Shown here: positions 34,153 to 41,081 of the stretch, in pieces
How the letters are laid out: the number at the start of each line of letters is the position of its first letter
Numbering within the stretch: the first letter of the stretch is position 1
Source: a bacterium
GTDB taxonomy: Bacteria; Patescibacteria; ABY1; JACQRZ01
Direction of reading: 5' to 3'
Assembly (NCBI GenBank): GCA_030688365.1
Contig: JAUYIE010000003.1
Coordinates: forward strand, 1 to 64,000
Length of the DNA stretch: 64,000 bases
Program-made: the position numbers and the translations under genes
The notes under the pieces: generated by a model
Told to the model about the DNA's origin: nothing
What the model saw: the letters and a program-made list of their open reading frames with translations, nothing else
The model's database searches: none

Positions 34153-35709
34153 TTAATTACTTTTTGTAGCACATCTCACAACTAAATCGGGGCTCTCACT
34201 CTTTGCCGGTAATCCTAATGGAAAAATCACTGTATCATTTTGGTTGCTAGTAGCGAGCTTTATATCAATAATTGACAAACCCAGAGTATCCCCTATTTTC
34301 ATCCCAGTAGGATCAAACTTCACATTTAAATTAAATGGCCATGTCAGGCCGTTTTGACTTGGGACGGTAAATAATAATGTATCTCCATCGACCGACTGTT
34401 TATTGAACAAAATTCCCGGTATATTACCAGATATACCAGATGGTGACGTTGATATACTTAGATCAATGTCCGCAAGGTTGGCAGTACCCGCTTTTTTTAG
34501 AGTAACCGATTGCAAAGATAAACCAGTGAGTTGTTCATTATTCCCTACATTTAGCCGTAGTGTTGAAAATACAGCTTGGTTTGGCCAGACTTCATCCACA
34601 GCACCTGAAATGCCACCATTAGGAGACGAGGTGTCTGTTAAGTTTAGCCCACAATGATTGTTTGCAGTTCCATAATTCCATGCATCATTGGTATCAAAGT
34701 GTGGAACTATTTTCCACGTATGATTGATAGAGACAGAAAGTTGTTTAACGGTAGTATTCCAGTCTTTATCTGCACAAATGAGATAATAGATAAAATTTGG
34801 TATCTTTTCGTATCCAGTTTCTTGTAAAGCAAAGCTAGTACTACCATTAGGAAGTCTCCCAACGAAAGGAATTGAGATATCTTGAGTCTCAGTAGTGGCA
34901 CACGTAATAGCATTCTTGGTCTCCCAGTTTAAGGTTAGAACGTCTCCTATACTAGCCGTCGCCTTGTCGGCTTCGAAACGAGTGATTTCAGGTTTTGTAG
35001 GTTGAGGGGGTAGCACCACCTGTACTGGTGTTGGTTGAACAATTGGGGGAATCTGGGCTATAGGATCTGTGACAGGTCTTTTTGATGATGGAGGTATATT
35101 AACCGTCGTTGTTTCTTTTTGAGAAATAGATGCATCGTCTGTCAAATCTTTTGCAAAAAGGATTGGGGTGACCGATACAACGTCATTACTATCCACTTGA
35201 GGAGTTGATGATATTGCCCGGGGTTGTAAACCGTCAGATGACTTGACTATTTTATTAAGGTCAATATTTGATATACCCAAACCCATTCCTTTCATGATAT
35301 TAAAAGCATCCTGAGGACGTCCCAAAAAGTAAGCATATCCTGTTTTTGGTTCTACATAATACGCTTCGCCGGCTCTTTCTACTCGCAGAATAATTTTCCC
35401 AAGTAAACTATTACCTTTATTGCTTCGCATCATCCTAAAATCATTCTGATCTGGTGTAAACATAGATAAAATATCCTTTTCACTTATCCCAGTCCCTTGC
35501 TTGCGCATTACCTCAAATGCGTCCGCTGGACGACCAAGGTAGTATCTTTGTTTATTTGTCGGGTTCACATACCAGGCTTCACCTTTTGACTCTACTTGGA
35601 TCAAAATTTTACCGATAACACTGGTAATATTTTCTGTATTTGAAATTGCAAAAACACTATACGGAAATATCAGTAAAAGACCAAGTAATATTGAAAACAA
35701 GTATTTCAT
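34153..35709 (-). CDS. Secreted protein with GEAWYV/YYLGRP modules and adhesin-like C terminus
   Basis: A 518-residue protein with a signal peptide (about 1-21, ending SVFAIS). Residues about 30-150 hold two copies of the module GKIL.QVESKGEAWYVNP / RYYLGRPADAFEVMR, roughly two-thirds identical to the nuclease gene outside the element. A Pro/Thr-rich linker (about 195-240), an Ig-like stretch with 'ASIGDVLTLNWETKNA' and a cohesin- or pilin-like beta domain follow. It is probably displayed on the cell surface. It is the first gene of a three-gene operon and directly follows a structured RNA leader. Confidence 0.75.
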   Translation of the reverse strand: MKYLFSILLGLLLIFPYSVFAISNTENITSVIGKILIQVESKGEAWYVNPTNKQRYYLGRPADAFEVMRKQGTGISEKDILSMFTPDQNDFRMMRSNKGNSLLGKIILRVERAGEAYYVEPKTGYAYFLGRPQDAFNIMKGMGLGISNIDLNKIVKSSDGLQPRAISSTPQVDSNDVVSVTPILFAKDLTDDASISQKETTTVNIPPSSKRPVTDPIAQIPPIVQPTPVQVVLPPQPTKPEITRFEADKATASIGDVLTLNWETKNAITCATTETQDISIPFVGRLPNGSTSFALQETGYEKIPNFIYYLICADKDWNTTVKQLSVSINHTWKIVPHFDTNDAWNYGTANNHCGLNLTDTSSPNGGISGAVDEVWPNQAVFSTLRLNVGNNEQLTGLSLQSVTLKKAGTANLADIDLSISTSPSGISGNIPGILFNKQSVDGDTLLFTVPSQNGLTWPFNLNVKFDPTGMKIGDTLGLSIIDIKLATSNQNDTVIFPLGLPAKSESPDLVVRCATKSN

Positions 35710-35737
35710 ACAATTTCCTAAATATTTAAAAGACTAA

Positions 35738-35762
35738 ACAAAAAGCCCACCGCATGAGGTGA
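35738..35762 (-). terminator. Terminator ending the structured leader
   Basis: Minus-strand TCACC-TCATGC-GGTGG then GCTTTTTG, about 30 bases before the 518-residue gene start. Its position fits transcription attenuation or an independent RNA end. Confidence 0.6.
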
Positions 35763-35890
35763 TGACTTACGTCATCCATTGACCTTTCGATCAACGACCA
35801 GCAAAGGTAGCCCCCATAACGATGGGTTCTCTATCTTTGCTGGCTTTGATGCCATGCCCGTTCTTTACAGAACCAGGTTTAGGCAATGAT
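35738..35890 (-). ncRNA. Structured RNA leader with GNRA hairpins, unclassified
   Basis: The minus strand shows six hairpins in about 150 bases: GTTCT-GTAA-AGAAC; GGC-ATCAAA-GCC; a long stem CCAGCAAAG/CTTTGCTGG enclosing CCCAT-CGTT-ATGGG; TTGATC-GAAA-GGTCAA; GATGAC-GTAA-GTCATC; and a terminator-like stem. Three loops are GNRA. It lies upstream of the 518-residue gene, so it may be a riboswitch or attenuator, or a separate small RNA. It does not match riboswitch consensus sequences I could recall, including c-di-GMP-I and T-box. Confidence 0.65.
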
Positions 35891-36030
35891 TCAATTGTAC
35901 CTATACACTAGCAAATTAACGGAAAAACATAAAGACCTACAGGAAAATGCTTATGCCCGCCACAACGTCTTTATATAATTCATGATAGGGGCTATTATCA
36001 ATAATACTAAATGAATATGCCTAATGTTTT

Positions 36031-36753
36031 ATGAAAAAAGAACAAGTTGTAATAGAAAATTTCTACCGCTTTTCACATTTACTAGCAATCTTGGAAGGTA
36101 AAGATTGTACCAATGACGCATTTCTTTATCTAATTCACAAATATTACCCCCAAGACACAGAATCTTATAAATTACATTTTTGTTCACTTGCAAGTATTTT
36201 AAAAAGGGAGAAACCAAACGACGAAGAGTATAAAAATAAAGAAAAGTCTGCGATAGTTATGATGCGCAAGTGGCCAGCCACTAAAATGATTAAATTTGAT
36301 AAAGATATTGAAAATTTCTTAGAAAAAATGGGATTTGGGACGGAATGGCGAATGCCGATTATAACAGCAGTACTTACGGGCTTCTTCTATCCTCCCTCTC
36401 AAAACTACTATTTAGAAACAAGAAAAAGAAAAAGAAAAAAACTCAGTCTAGAAATAAATCAATATACCTCTAAAAATGATATCGAGGACGCGTGGCAAGA
36501 AATAGAACTTACACAAAAAGAATTATGGCCGTCTTTTGATAAAAGAAATTTTACAAAAAAATCACTAGGTGACTTACTCTTTTTTGCCAAAGCAAATGCT
36601 ATCAAAAAAAATCTTATTGAGAAAAATACAGACGAAACACCAATAAATGATTTTGATGTCGTGTTGTACTTATTTCCTGAGGCAGATCCGGAAACAGATA
36701 AAAAATATGTCAATTGGGTAAGAAAAAATCGTTATAAATATAAGACATTCTAA
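36031..36753 (+). CDS. Hypothetical protein, AT-rich, Lys-rich
   Basis: A 240-residue protein of no recognised family. It is largely helical and very rich in Lys and Glu. No signal peptide or membrane helix is seen. A possible plus-strand -10 (TATAAT) lies about 55 bases upstream. Its base composition is more AT-rich than the integrase gene nearby, hinting at a different origin. It is followed by a clear terminator, so it is a single-gene unit and a candidate cargo gene. Confidence 0.65.
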   Translation: MKKEQVVIENFYRFSHLLAILEGKDCTNDAFLYLIHKYYPQDTESYKLHFCSLASILKREKPNDEEYKNKEKSAIVMMRKWPATKMIKFDKDIENFLEKMGFGTEWRMPIITAVLTGFFYPPSQNYYLETRKRKRKKLSLEINQYTSKNDIEDAWQEIELTQKELWPSFDKRNFTKKSLGDLLFFAKANAIKKNLIEKNTDETPINDFDVVLYLFPEADPETDKKYVNWVRKNRYKYKTF

Positions 36754-36791
36754 TTTTCTTTCCAAAAGTTGGAATGTGCCCAAATTGGGAT

Positions 36792-36837
36792 CTGTTAAGC
36801 TCGTACTCATACTACGAGTTTTTTAAATTAACAGAAT
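36792..36837 (+). terminator. Terminator after the 240-residue gene
   Basis: Plus-strand CTCGTA (36800-36805) and TACGAG (36813-36818) followed by TTTTTT. An outer inverted repeat CTGTTAA/TTAACAG (36792-36798 and about 36827-36833) encloses it. A second small hairpin TTCCAA-AAG-TTGGAA is at 36760-36774. Confidence 0.75.
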
Positions 36838-37081
36838 GCATATGCAAAATGAATCACTTCATATAACAAAAGACCGTTTTGAAATCTATGTACTTTTAGC
36901 CACACACTGTGAGGTAGCTAATTATAACGCAAACAACAAGGGTCAAATATATTTTCACTTTAAAAATAAGAAAAAGTGCGAACAAGCGTTAAATATGCTT
37001 CTTTCAAAAAAGTTGAAGCTTTATGCTCATGAAATGATCGGGGCGATTAGAGATGCACAGGCGATCTTCAGGGCAAATTAA
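36836..37081 (+). CDS. Small hypothetical protein (DUF5659-like?)
   Basis: An 81-residue protein (a second ATG two codons in is equally possible). The pattern YVLLATHCEVANY ... IYFHFKNKKKCEQALNMLL ... IGAIRDAQAIF resembles DUF5659, a small domain I associate with integrative elements; the match is tentative. It has no known activity. It begins immediately after the hairpin/terminator of the preceding gene. Confidence 0.5.
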   Translation: MHMQNESLHITKDRFEIYVLLATHCEVANYNANNKGQIYFHFKNKKKCEQALNMLLSKKLKLYAHEMIGAIRDAQAIFRAN

Positions 37082-37371
37082 TCATTTACTCCTTTAAAAT
37101 CGTGATTTGCTCCCAATCTAGGAATAAATCAGGGTTTTAAACCTTCGTCTCACCACACCTTATCGTAGGAAATCGCGGACGTTAAAAAGCGGTTGAAACG
37201 ATCCAATACGGACACCTACCGTGGAAAATCGCAGTACCTTAATTAAACAAAAGATAGGAAAACCTATCTGTAAACTATCCTTACCTCAGATCATAGATAT
37301 GTTGGTATATACAGATTTTTTACGAAGGAAACGGCTTGGGGAGGTGGTTAACCTTAACATGTTCAGAATGT
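37082..37371. promoter_or_regulatory. Regulatory region with direct repeats and hairpin
   Basis: No gene is recognised in these 290 bases. Two imperfect 24-base direct repeats begin at 37163 and 37219, sharing the core GGAAATCGC / GGAAAATCGC and an ending TTAA. A perfect hairpin AGATAGG-AAAA-CCTATCT is at 37252-37269. The motif GTTAACCTTAACATG (37348-37362) recurs inverted further down. They look like operators or integrase/excisionase arm sites. Confidence 0.45.
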
Positions 37372-37539
37372 ATGAGAGATTCAAAAAACAGTAGATTCAA
37401 AAAGACGATATCGACCACCTTAGAAGATTTTGATTTTATAGAAAAAGAACGCCACAAAAAATCTAAGGCTGGAAAACTTGAAGAGATAATAGCGTACTAT
37501 AAAAAATACAACCTTAAACTCGATACTAATAAAAAATAA
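37372..37539 (+). CDS. Small ribbon-helix-helix-like protein
   Basis: About 55 residues from the ATG at 37372 (a TTG at 37336 would add 12). A basic N-terminal strand 'KKTISTTLED' is followed by two predicted helices ending KLEEIIAYYKKY, the layout of a CopG/Arc ribbon-helix-helix DNA-binding protein. It lies between repeated TTAAGGT motifs, so it may bind them and control the excisionase and integrase genes. That function is inference. Confidence 0.5.
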   Translation: MRDSKNSRFKKTISTTLEDFDFIEKERHKKSKAGKLEEIIAYYKKYNLKLDTNKK

Positions 37540-37540
37540 T

Positions 37541-37589
37541 GTTAAGGTAACATTGCCCGGAGATACTGATCTCCCCAGTGTACCTTAAC
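37541..37589 (+). promoter_or_regulatory. 49-base near-perfect hairpin before the excisionase gene
   Basis: GTTAAGGTA / TACCTTAAC outer arms, then ACATTG / CAGTGT (one G-U), then GGAGAT-ACTG-ATCTCC pair almost without interruption. There is no following T-run, so it is not a simple terminator. It may be an operator, an attenuator or a recombination-related site 12 bases before the excisionase start. Confidence 0.6.
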
Positions 37590-37601
37590 AATTAAACAAC
37601 G

Positions 37602-37817
37602 ATGTCAGACTTACGTACTACAATGACCTGCCCAGAATTACTCACTCCCAAGGAGGTTATGAGTGTTCTTCGCATCTCCCCAGCGACCTTTTATCGGATC
37701 ATTGAACAGCGCCTCATCCCCTTCTACAAAGTAGGCCGAGGTCTCCGGTTTGATAAAAGCGATATTGTGGGATACTTAGCCGGTCAACGTATTAAGTCGG
37801 CGTCTGAATGGAAATGA
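37602..37817 (+). CDS. xis: Excisionase-like HTH (MerR/HTH_17) protein
   Basis: A 71-residue winged-helix protein with the excisionase-family pattern LLTPKEVMSVLRISPATFYRIIEQRLIPFYKVGRG then DKSDIVGYL. Such proteins bend DNA at att sites or regulate the adjacent gene. It overlaps the integrase by 10 bases, so both are translated from one message. The gene symbol reflects position and fold, not proof of excision. Confidence 0.8.
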   Translation: MSDLRTTMTCPELLTPKEVMSVLRISPATFYRIIEQRLIPFYKVGRGLRFDKSDIVGYLAGQRIKSASEWK

Positions 37818-38959
37818 ATATGAGTGCACGTAAATTACATGGCTCATGGTGGGTTGATTTCCACTATGAAAGAAAACGACATCGCATCCGAAGCCCTGAA
37901 AACAGTAAGGTGGGGGCGACAGCATACGAGTCAATACTTCGACAACGTCTTGTCCGAGGCGAGCCTCTCATGTCAAAAAATCAACCTACCATACCAACCC
38001 TCAAAGAGTTCGCTCGACAATGGTTTGAAACGTATGTCGTGACCAACAATAAGCCGTCTGAACAGCGAAATAAAAGAATACATCTTGCACGTCATTTATT
38101 GCCTTTTTTTGGAAAACTCAGATTAGATGAAATTACTCGAGCGCATATTGAACAGTACAAAACGCACAAAATTGGCGAAGGACTGGCTCCCAAATCCGTA
38201 AACAACCATCTCGGAATACTTAGCAAGTGCCTCCGATGTGCCGTTGAGTGGGAGGTAATAGACAAAACGCCACGCATGGGGACATTACGAGTCCCTCCGC
38301 CACCCTTTGACTTCTTGTCGCCTCGCGAAAGCCAAATGCTTCTTGAGGCCGCAACCGACTATCCGTGGGGTACTATGCTTCTCACTGCACTGCGAACAGG
38401 CATGAGGCTAGGAGAACTGCTCGCGCTTGATTGGAACGATATAGATCTTGAACGGCGGATCATCGCCGTGCGACACTCACGAGTAGATGGAATCACAGGG
38501 AGTCCGAAAAATAACAAAGTGCGATATGTGCCGATATCATCGGAACTCCTTACCGCGTTCTACGCCATCCCGACTCGCACAGGGTATGTATTTGTCGCCT
38601 CGCACGGGAAAGCAGTGACAAAAAACATTGCCGCGTGGCACCTGAACAAATACTGCAAGCAAAGCAACCTCCGTCATATAGGATGGCATACGCTCCGTCA
38701 TACCTTCGCATCACAGCTCGCCTCCTCCGGCGTTCCCTTGCGCATGGTTCAAGAATTTCTTGGACACTCAACACTTCAAATGACCGTGAGGTACGCGCAC
38801 CTTGCGCCATCCTCACTTGCCGACACAATCGACATACTTGATATGCTCCCAAATAGACAACCTGAAACATTTTGGGCACTATCTGGGCAACAAGGACAAA
38901 AAAATCTCGTTTTGCCTTCCGGCACGAGTGATAACCACAGTAGATATGCTGATATCTAA
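37808..38959 (+). CDS. int: Tyrosine recombinase / integrase of unit B
   Basis: A 383-residue phage-type integrase. The arm-binding N terminus (about 1-55) and SAM-like core-binding domain (about 62-150) precede the catalytic domain. Catalytic residues are all present: Arg200 (RTGMRLGELL), Lys237, His294 and Arg297 (WHTLRHTFAS), His320 (FLGHST) and the nucleophile Tyr329 (VRYAH). It lies next to the 3' end of tRNA-Arg, pointing toward it, the classic arrangement for integration at a tRNA gene. It starts inside the excisionase-like gene. Confidence 0.95.
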   Translation: MEMNMSARKLHGSWWVDFHYERKRHRIRSPENSKVGATAYESILRQRLVRGEPLMSKNQPTIPTLKEFARQWFETYVVTNNKPSEQRNKRIHLARHLLPFFGKLRLDEITRAHIEQYKTHKIGEGLAPKSVNNHLGILSKCLRCAVEWEVIDKTPRMGTLRVPPPPFDFLSPRESQMLLEAATDYPWGTMLLTALRTGMRLGELLALDWNDIDLERRIIAVRHSRVDGITGSPKNNKVRYVPISSELLTAFYAIPTRTGYVFVASHGKAVTKNIAAWHLNKYCKQSNLRHIGWHTLRHTFASQLASSGVPLRMVQEFLGHSTLQMTVRYAHLAPSSLADTIDILDMLPNRQPETFWALSGQQGQKNLVLPSGTSDNHSRYADI

Positions 38960-38962
38960 AAC

Positions 38963-38985
38963 AAAAAACCATCCAATAAAGGATG
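38963..38985 (-). terminator. Terminator after intact tRNA-Arg (element-borne)
   Basis: Minus-strand CATCC-TTTATT-GGATG then GTTTTTTG. The stem differs from those at the two other att copies, consistent with this one arriving with unit B. Confidence 0.75.
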
Positions 38986-38993
38986 ATTTCCTG

Positions 38994-39018
38994 TGGTGCT
39001 CTCGCCAGGAGTCGAACC
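38994..39018 (-). repeat. att3: tRNA-Arg-proximal attachment site
   Basis: The 25 bases from the CCA end to the T loop of tRNA-Arg are identical to 29456-29480. This is the integrase-proximal att copy; the tRNA gene is kept functional. Confidence 0.9.
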
Positions 39019-39068
39019 TGGATTGCAAGATCCGCAATCTTGCGTCCTATCCATTGAACGACGAGAGC
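38994..39068 (-). tRNA. tRNA-Arg (GCG)
   Basis: Minus-strand cloverleaf with acceptor GCTCTCG/CGAGAGC, D stem GTTC/GGAC, anticodon stem CAAGA/TCTTG around loop TTGCGGA (anticodon GCG) and T stem CCAGG/CCTGG. CCA is encoded. It is the integration target of the mobile region. Confidence 0.95.
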
Positions 39069-39091
39069 ATAGTTACAATATATAAATCTGA

Positions 39092-39574
39092 TTATAATCG
39101 AAGTCTGCGAGTGAGCCAATCACCTAATGGTTCGTTGACATACTCGTTGCTTTCTTCAAGATAATCACAAAGAAAATCTCGCACTTCTCGCACTTCATGT
39201 TCGCGATGTGTATGCAATGGAATCTTTACGACATGTTTCATTCCCCGTTGTGTCTGCACATACAACACATGCCCCACTTCTGTCTCTATGATCCAAAATG
39301 ACTCAATATCAGTAAATGGGTACCGTTGTTTTCCTAATGAAATACCCTCGGGTGAGAGAATGCACTTGATTTGAACCGGCGTCTGAAGAGAATGCGCAAA
39401 CAATATGATCGTTACCATGATAATCAAAAGTGGAAACGTAAAATTTTGTTGAGAAACACTCCACACCACCAAAAGACCTACTACAAGACCCGCAATAACA
39501 TACCAAGATGTACTGCGATGAGGTATTTCATATTCAGGAAATGACCACTCTAACGTTGTATGATGTTTTTGCAT
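39092..39574 (-). CDS. Membrane protein with PH-like domain
   Basis: A 160-residue protein with two adjacent membrane helices (about 22-60) and a cytoplasmic domain with 'CILSPEGISLGKQRYPFTDIESFWII', the beta-rich layout of bacterial PH-like (bPH) domains, then an acidic helical tail. No enzymatic motif is present. It is a host gene between tRNA-Arg and tRNA-Ser; function unknown. Confidence 0.6.
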   Translation of the reverse strand: MQKHHTTLEWSFPEYEIPHRSTSWYVIAGLVVGLLVVWSVSQQNFTFPLLIIMVTIILFAHSLQTPVQIKCILSPEGISLGKQRYPFTDIESFWIIETEVGHVLYVQTQRGMKHVVKIPLHTHREHEVREVRDFLCDYLEESNEYVNEPLGDWLTRRLRL

Positions 39575-39590
39575 GGGAAATCGTTTATTA

Positions 39591-39682
39591 TGGCGGAGAG
39601 GGAGAGATTCGAACTCTCGAGGAGCTTTTACACCCCCAACACCTTAGCAGGGTGCCGCTTTAAACCACTCAGCCACCTCTCC
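39591..39682 (-). tRNA. tRNA-Ser (GCT)
   Basis: Minus-strand class II tRNA: acceptor GGAGAGG/CCTCTCC, anticodon stem GCACC/GGTGT around CTGCTAA (anticodon GCT), long variable arm, T stem GAGAG/CTCTC, discriminator G and encoded CCA. Confidence 0.94.
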
Positions 39683-39722
39683 ACACCCTTGCACATAACG
39701 ATACCATTCACTGATAATATCG

Positions 39723-40457
39723 TCAACGGACAGGCGTATGGCGAGGTGGTATACCATGCGCGAATACAAGGGCGGAAATCTTCTCTGCACCAGCCATGCG
39801 CAATGCACGTGCTGCTGATCTGAGTGTAGCACCAGTTGTGGTCACATCATCAACTAAAATAATTCGTTTAGGTATATCACGAGTACACACCACAGAATAA
39901 ACGTCTTCCATATTTTCCCATCGTGCAGACACGCCCAACGTTGCTTGTGGGGCACGTGCTACTGTGCGTATCAACAATCGTGAATATATTGCTCTTTGAC
40001 ATACCTGCGCTATACCTTGTGCTAGACATAGAGATTGATTAAATCCTCTCTCTTTGTAACGTATTTTATCCAGTGGTATCGGCACAATAGCATCCGTATC
40101 GCTATATTCATCAATCATACGTGAACCCAAAATGATACCAAGATCCATGCCCAATGCTTCTCTATACCCATACTTTAATGTATGTATCATATGAGCGATG
40201 TGCACATCATCATAGCGATATCCTATCCATAGATCATCTAAACCCCAAAGTCTTGAGCAACTCTCACAAATATTTGATCGTTCGCTTGTCCCACGACACC
40301 ACGCGCACACGTTTTGAGGCCATGACGTCAGAGTATAGACACATTGGCTACACAAAAAAGCGCCTTCTGTATTACAGACGACGCAAAGACGCGGAAAAAG
40401 AATATCCCAAAATACATCTCCAACACGATGTAGCGTATTGCTCAAAAATCGTTGCAT
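39723..40457 (-). CDS. comF: ComF-family phosphoribosyltransferase-like protein
   Basis: A 244-residue ComF/GntX protein. An N-terminal double zinc ribbon (CVVCNTEGAFLCSQC and CAWCRGTSERSNICESC) is followed by a PRTase fold with the PRPP motif ILVDDVTTTGATL near 210. ComF helps DNA uptake or primosome loading in competent bacteria. It overlaps the upstream 203-residue gene by one base (TAATG), placing it at the end of the secretion operon, a possible link between DNA import and this apparatus. Confidence 0.92.
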   Translation of the reverse strand: MQRFLSNTLHRVGDVFWDILFPRLCVVCNTEGAFLCSQCVYTLTSWPQNVCAWCRGTSERSNICESCSRLWGLDDLWIGYRYDDVHIAHMIHTLKYGYREALGMDLGIILGSRMIDEYSDTDAIVPIPLDKIRYKERGFNQSLCLAQGIAQVCQRAIYSRLLIRTVARAPQATLGVSARWENMEDVYSVVCTRDIPKRIILVDDVTTTGATLRSAARALRMAGAEKISALVFAHGIPPRHTPVR

Positions 40458-41068
40458 TATTCTTTCCAGTCCACCGAATCAACGAGCCACACGCTCCCTT
40501 CTTTCATCATCTGTATGGTCGCATCTTGATTATACACCTTACTATTTGTCACCGTGCCAACTGATTCCTTTCTTTGTACTGTCATCGTGATTTGGGCATC
40601 AATATCATTCATGCTTGCAACATGATACGAAAGAACAGTGGTGGTCGTACCTGCATAAATGGGTTGATACTCTACACTCTTCACTTCAGCAATCTTGTCT
40701 GTTGCCCATGTTTTCAACGACTGTGTCATAAATGGTAACAATATCTCCAGATTTTTTCCGTTTCCTTGATTAGAAAAACTTCCCAACCGCTCAACAAACG
40801 GCACCGCTATAGCAATCAAATCCGATTCTGCAGGTTCTAGCGGTGTCGCCGGTACTCGCGCCGCAGGATTGTCTGTCGTCGACGTAACAGGAGTTGTATC
40901 TGTACGTACAGTAGTGGTATCTTGCGGGGTTACTTGTGTTTGTTCATCTTCAGGCAGTGGCGTCTGTGTGTTATCGGGCCTCATAAAAATAATTGCACCG
41001 ACAATCGCGAGTACCACAACAATACCACCCCCAATGAGAATAAGTTTTGTCCGAGTTGTCATAATCAT
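40457..41068 (-). CDS. Membrane-anchored protein of the secretion operon (VirB8-like candidate)
   Basis: A 203-residue protein with one N-terminal membrane helix (about 8-28), a Thr/Pro-rich linker (about 30-85) and a C-terminal alpha/beta domain containing 'VEYQPIYAGTTTTVLSYHV' and 'DATIQMMKEGSVWLVDSVDWK'. Topology and domain size fit an NTF2-like fold as in VirB8/TcpC, the assembly factors of type IV secretion. This is inference from topology and operon position 13 bases after virB4. Confidence 0.55.
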   Translation of the reverse strand: MIMTTRTKLILIGGGIVVVLAIVGAIIFMRPDNTQTPLPEDEQTQVTPQDTTTVRTDTTPVTSTTDNPAARVPATPLEPAESDLIAIAVPFVERLGSFSNQGNGKNLEILLPFMTQSLKTWATDKIAEVKSVEYQPIYAGTTTTVLSYHVASMNDIDAQITMTVQRKESVGTVTNSKVYNQDATIQMMKEGSVWLVDSVDWKE

Positions 41069-41081
41069 ATAATAAATATTA

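Larger units (their letters stand above)
31014..39018. mobile_element. Integrated unit B with tyrosine integrase
   Basis: About 8 kb from the middle att copy to the intact tRNA-Arg. It carries the integrase (37808-38959) beside the tRNA, an excisionase-like gene, several small genes, an envelope operon, and the Xre-RT-zinc ribbon operon. No conjugation or replication gene is seen, so it would be moved by another system or by DNA uptake. Confidence 0.8.

Noticed and set aside
33039..35825. Shared GCAAAGGTAG in both structured leaders of unit B as a common RNA family
   Set aside because: One 10-base match between two regions of this size could be chance, and the surrounding stems differ.
38550..39119. 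189-residue minus-strand ORF across the integrase and tRNA-Arg
   Set aside because: Antisense shadow of the integrase that also crosses the tRNA; low-complexity Arg/Cys-rich translation.
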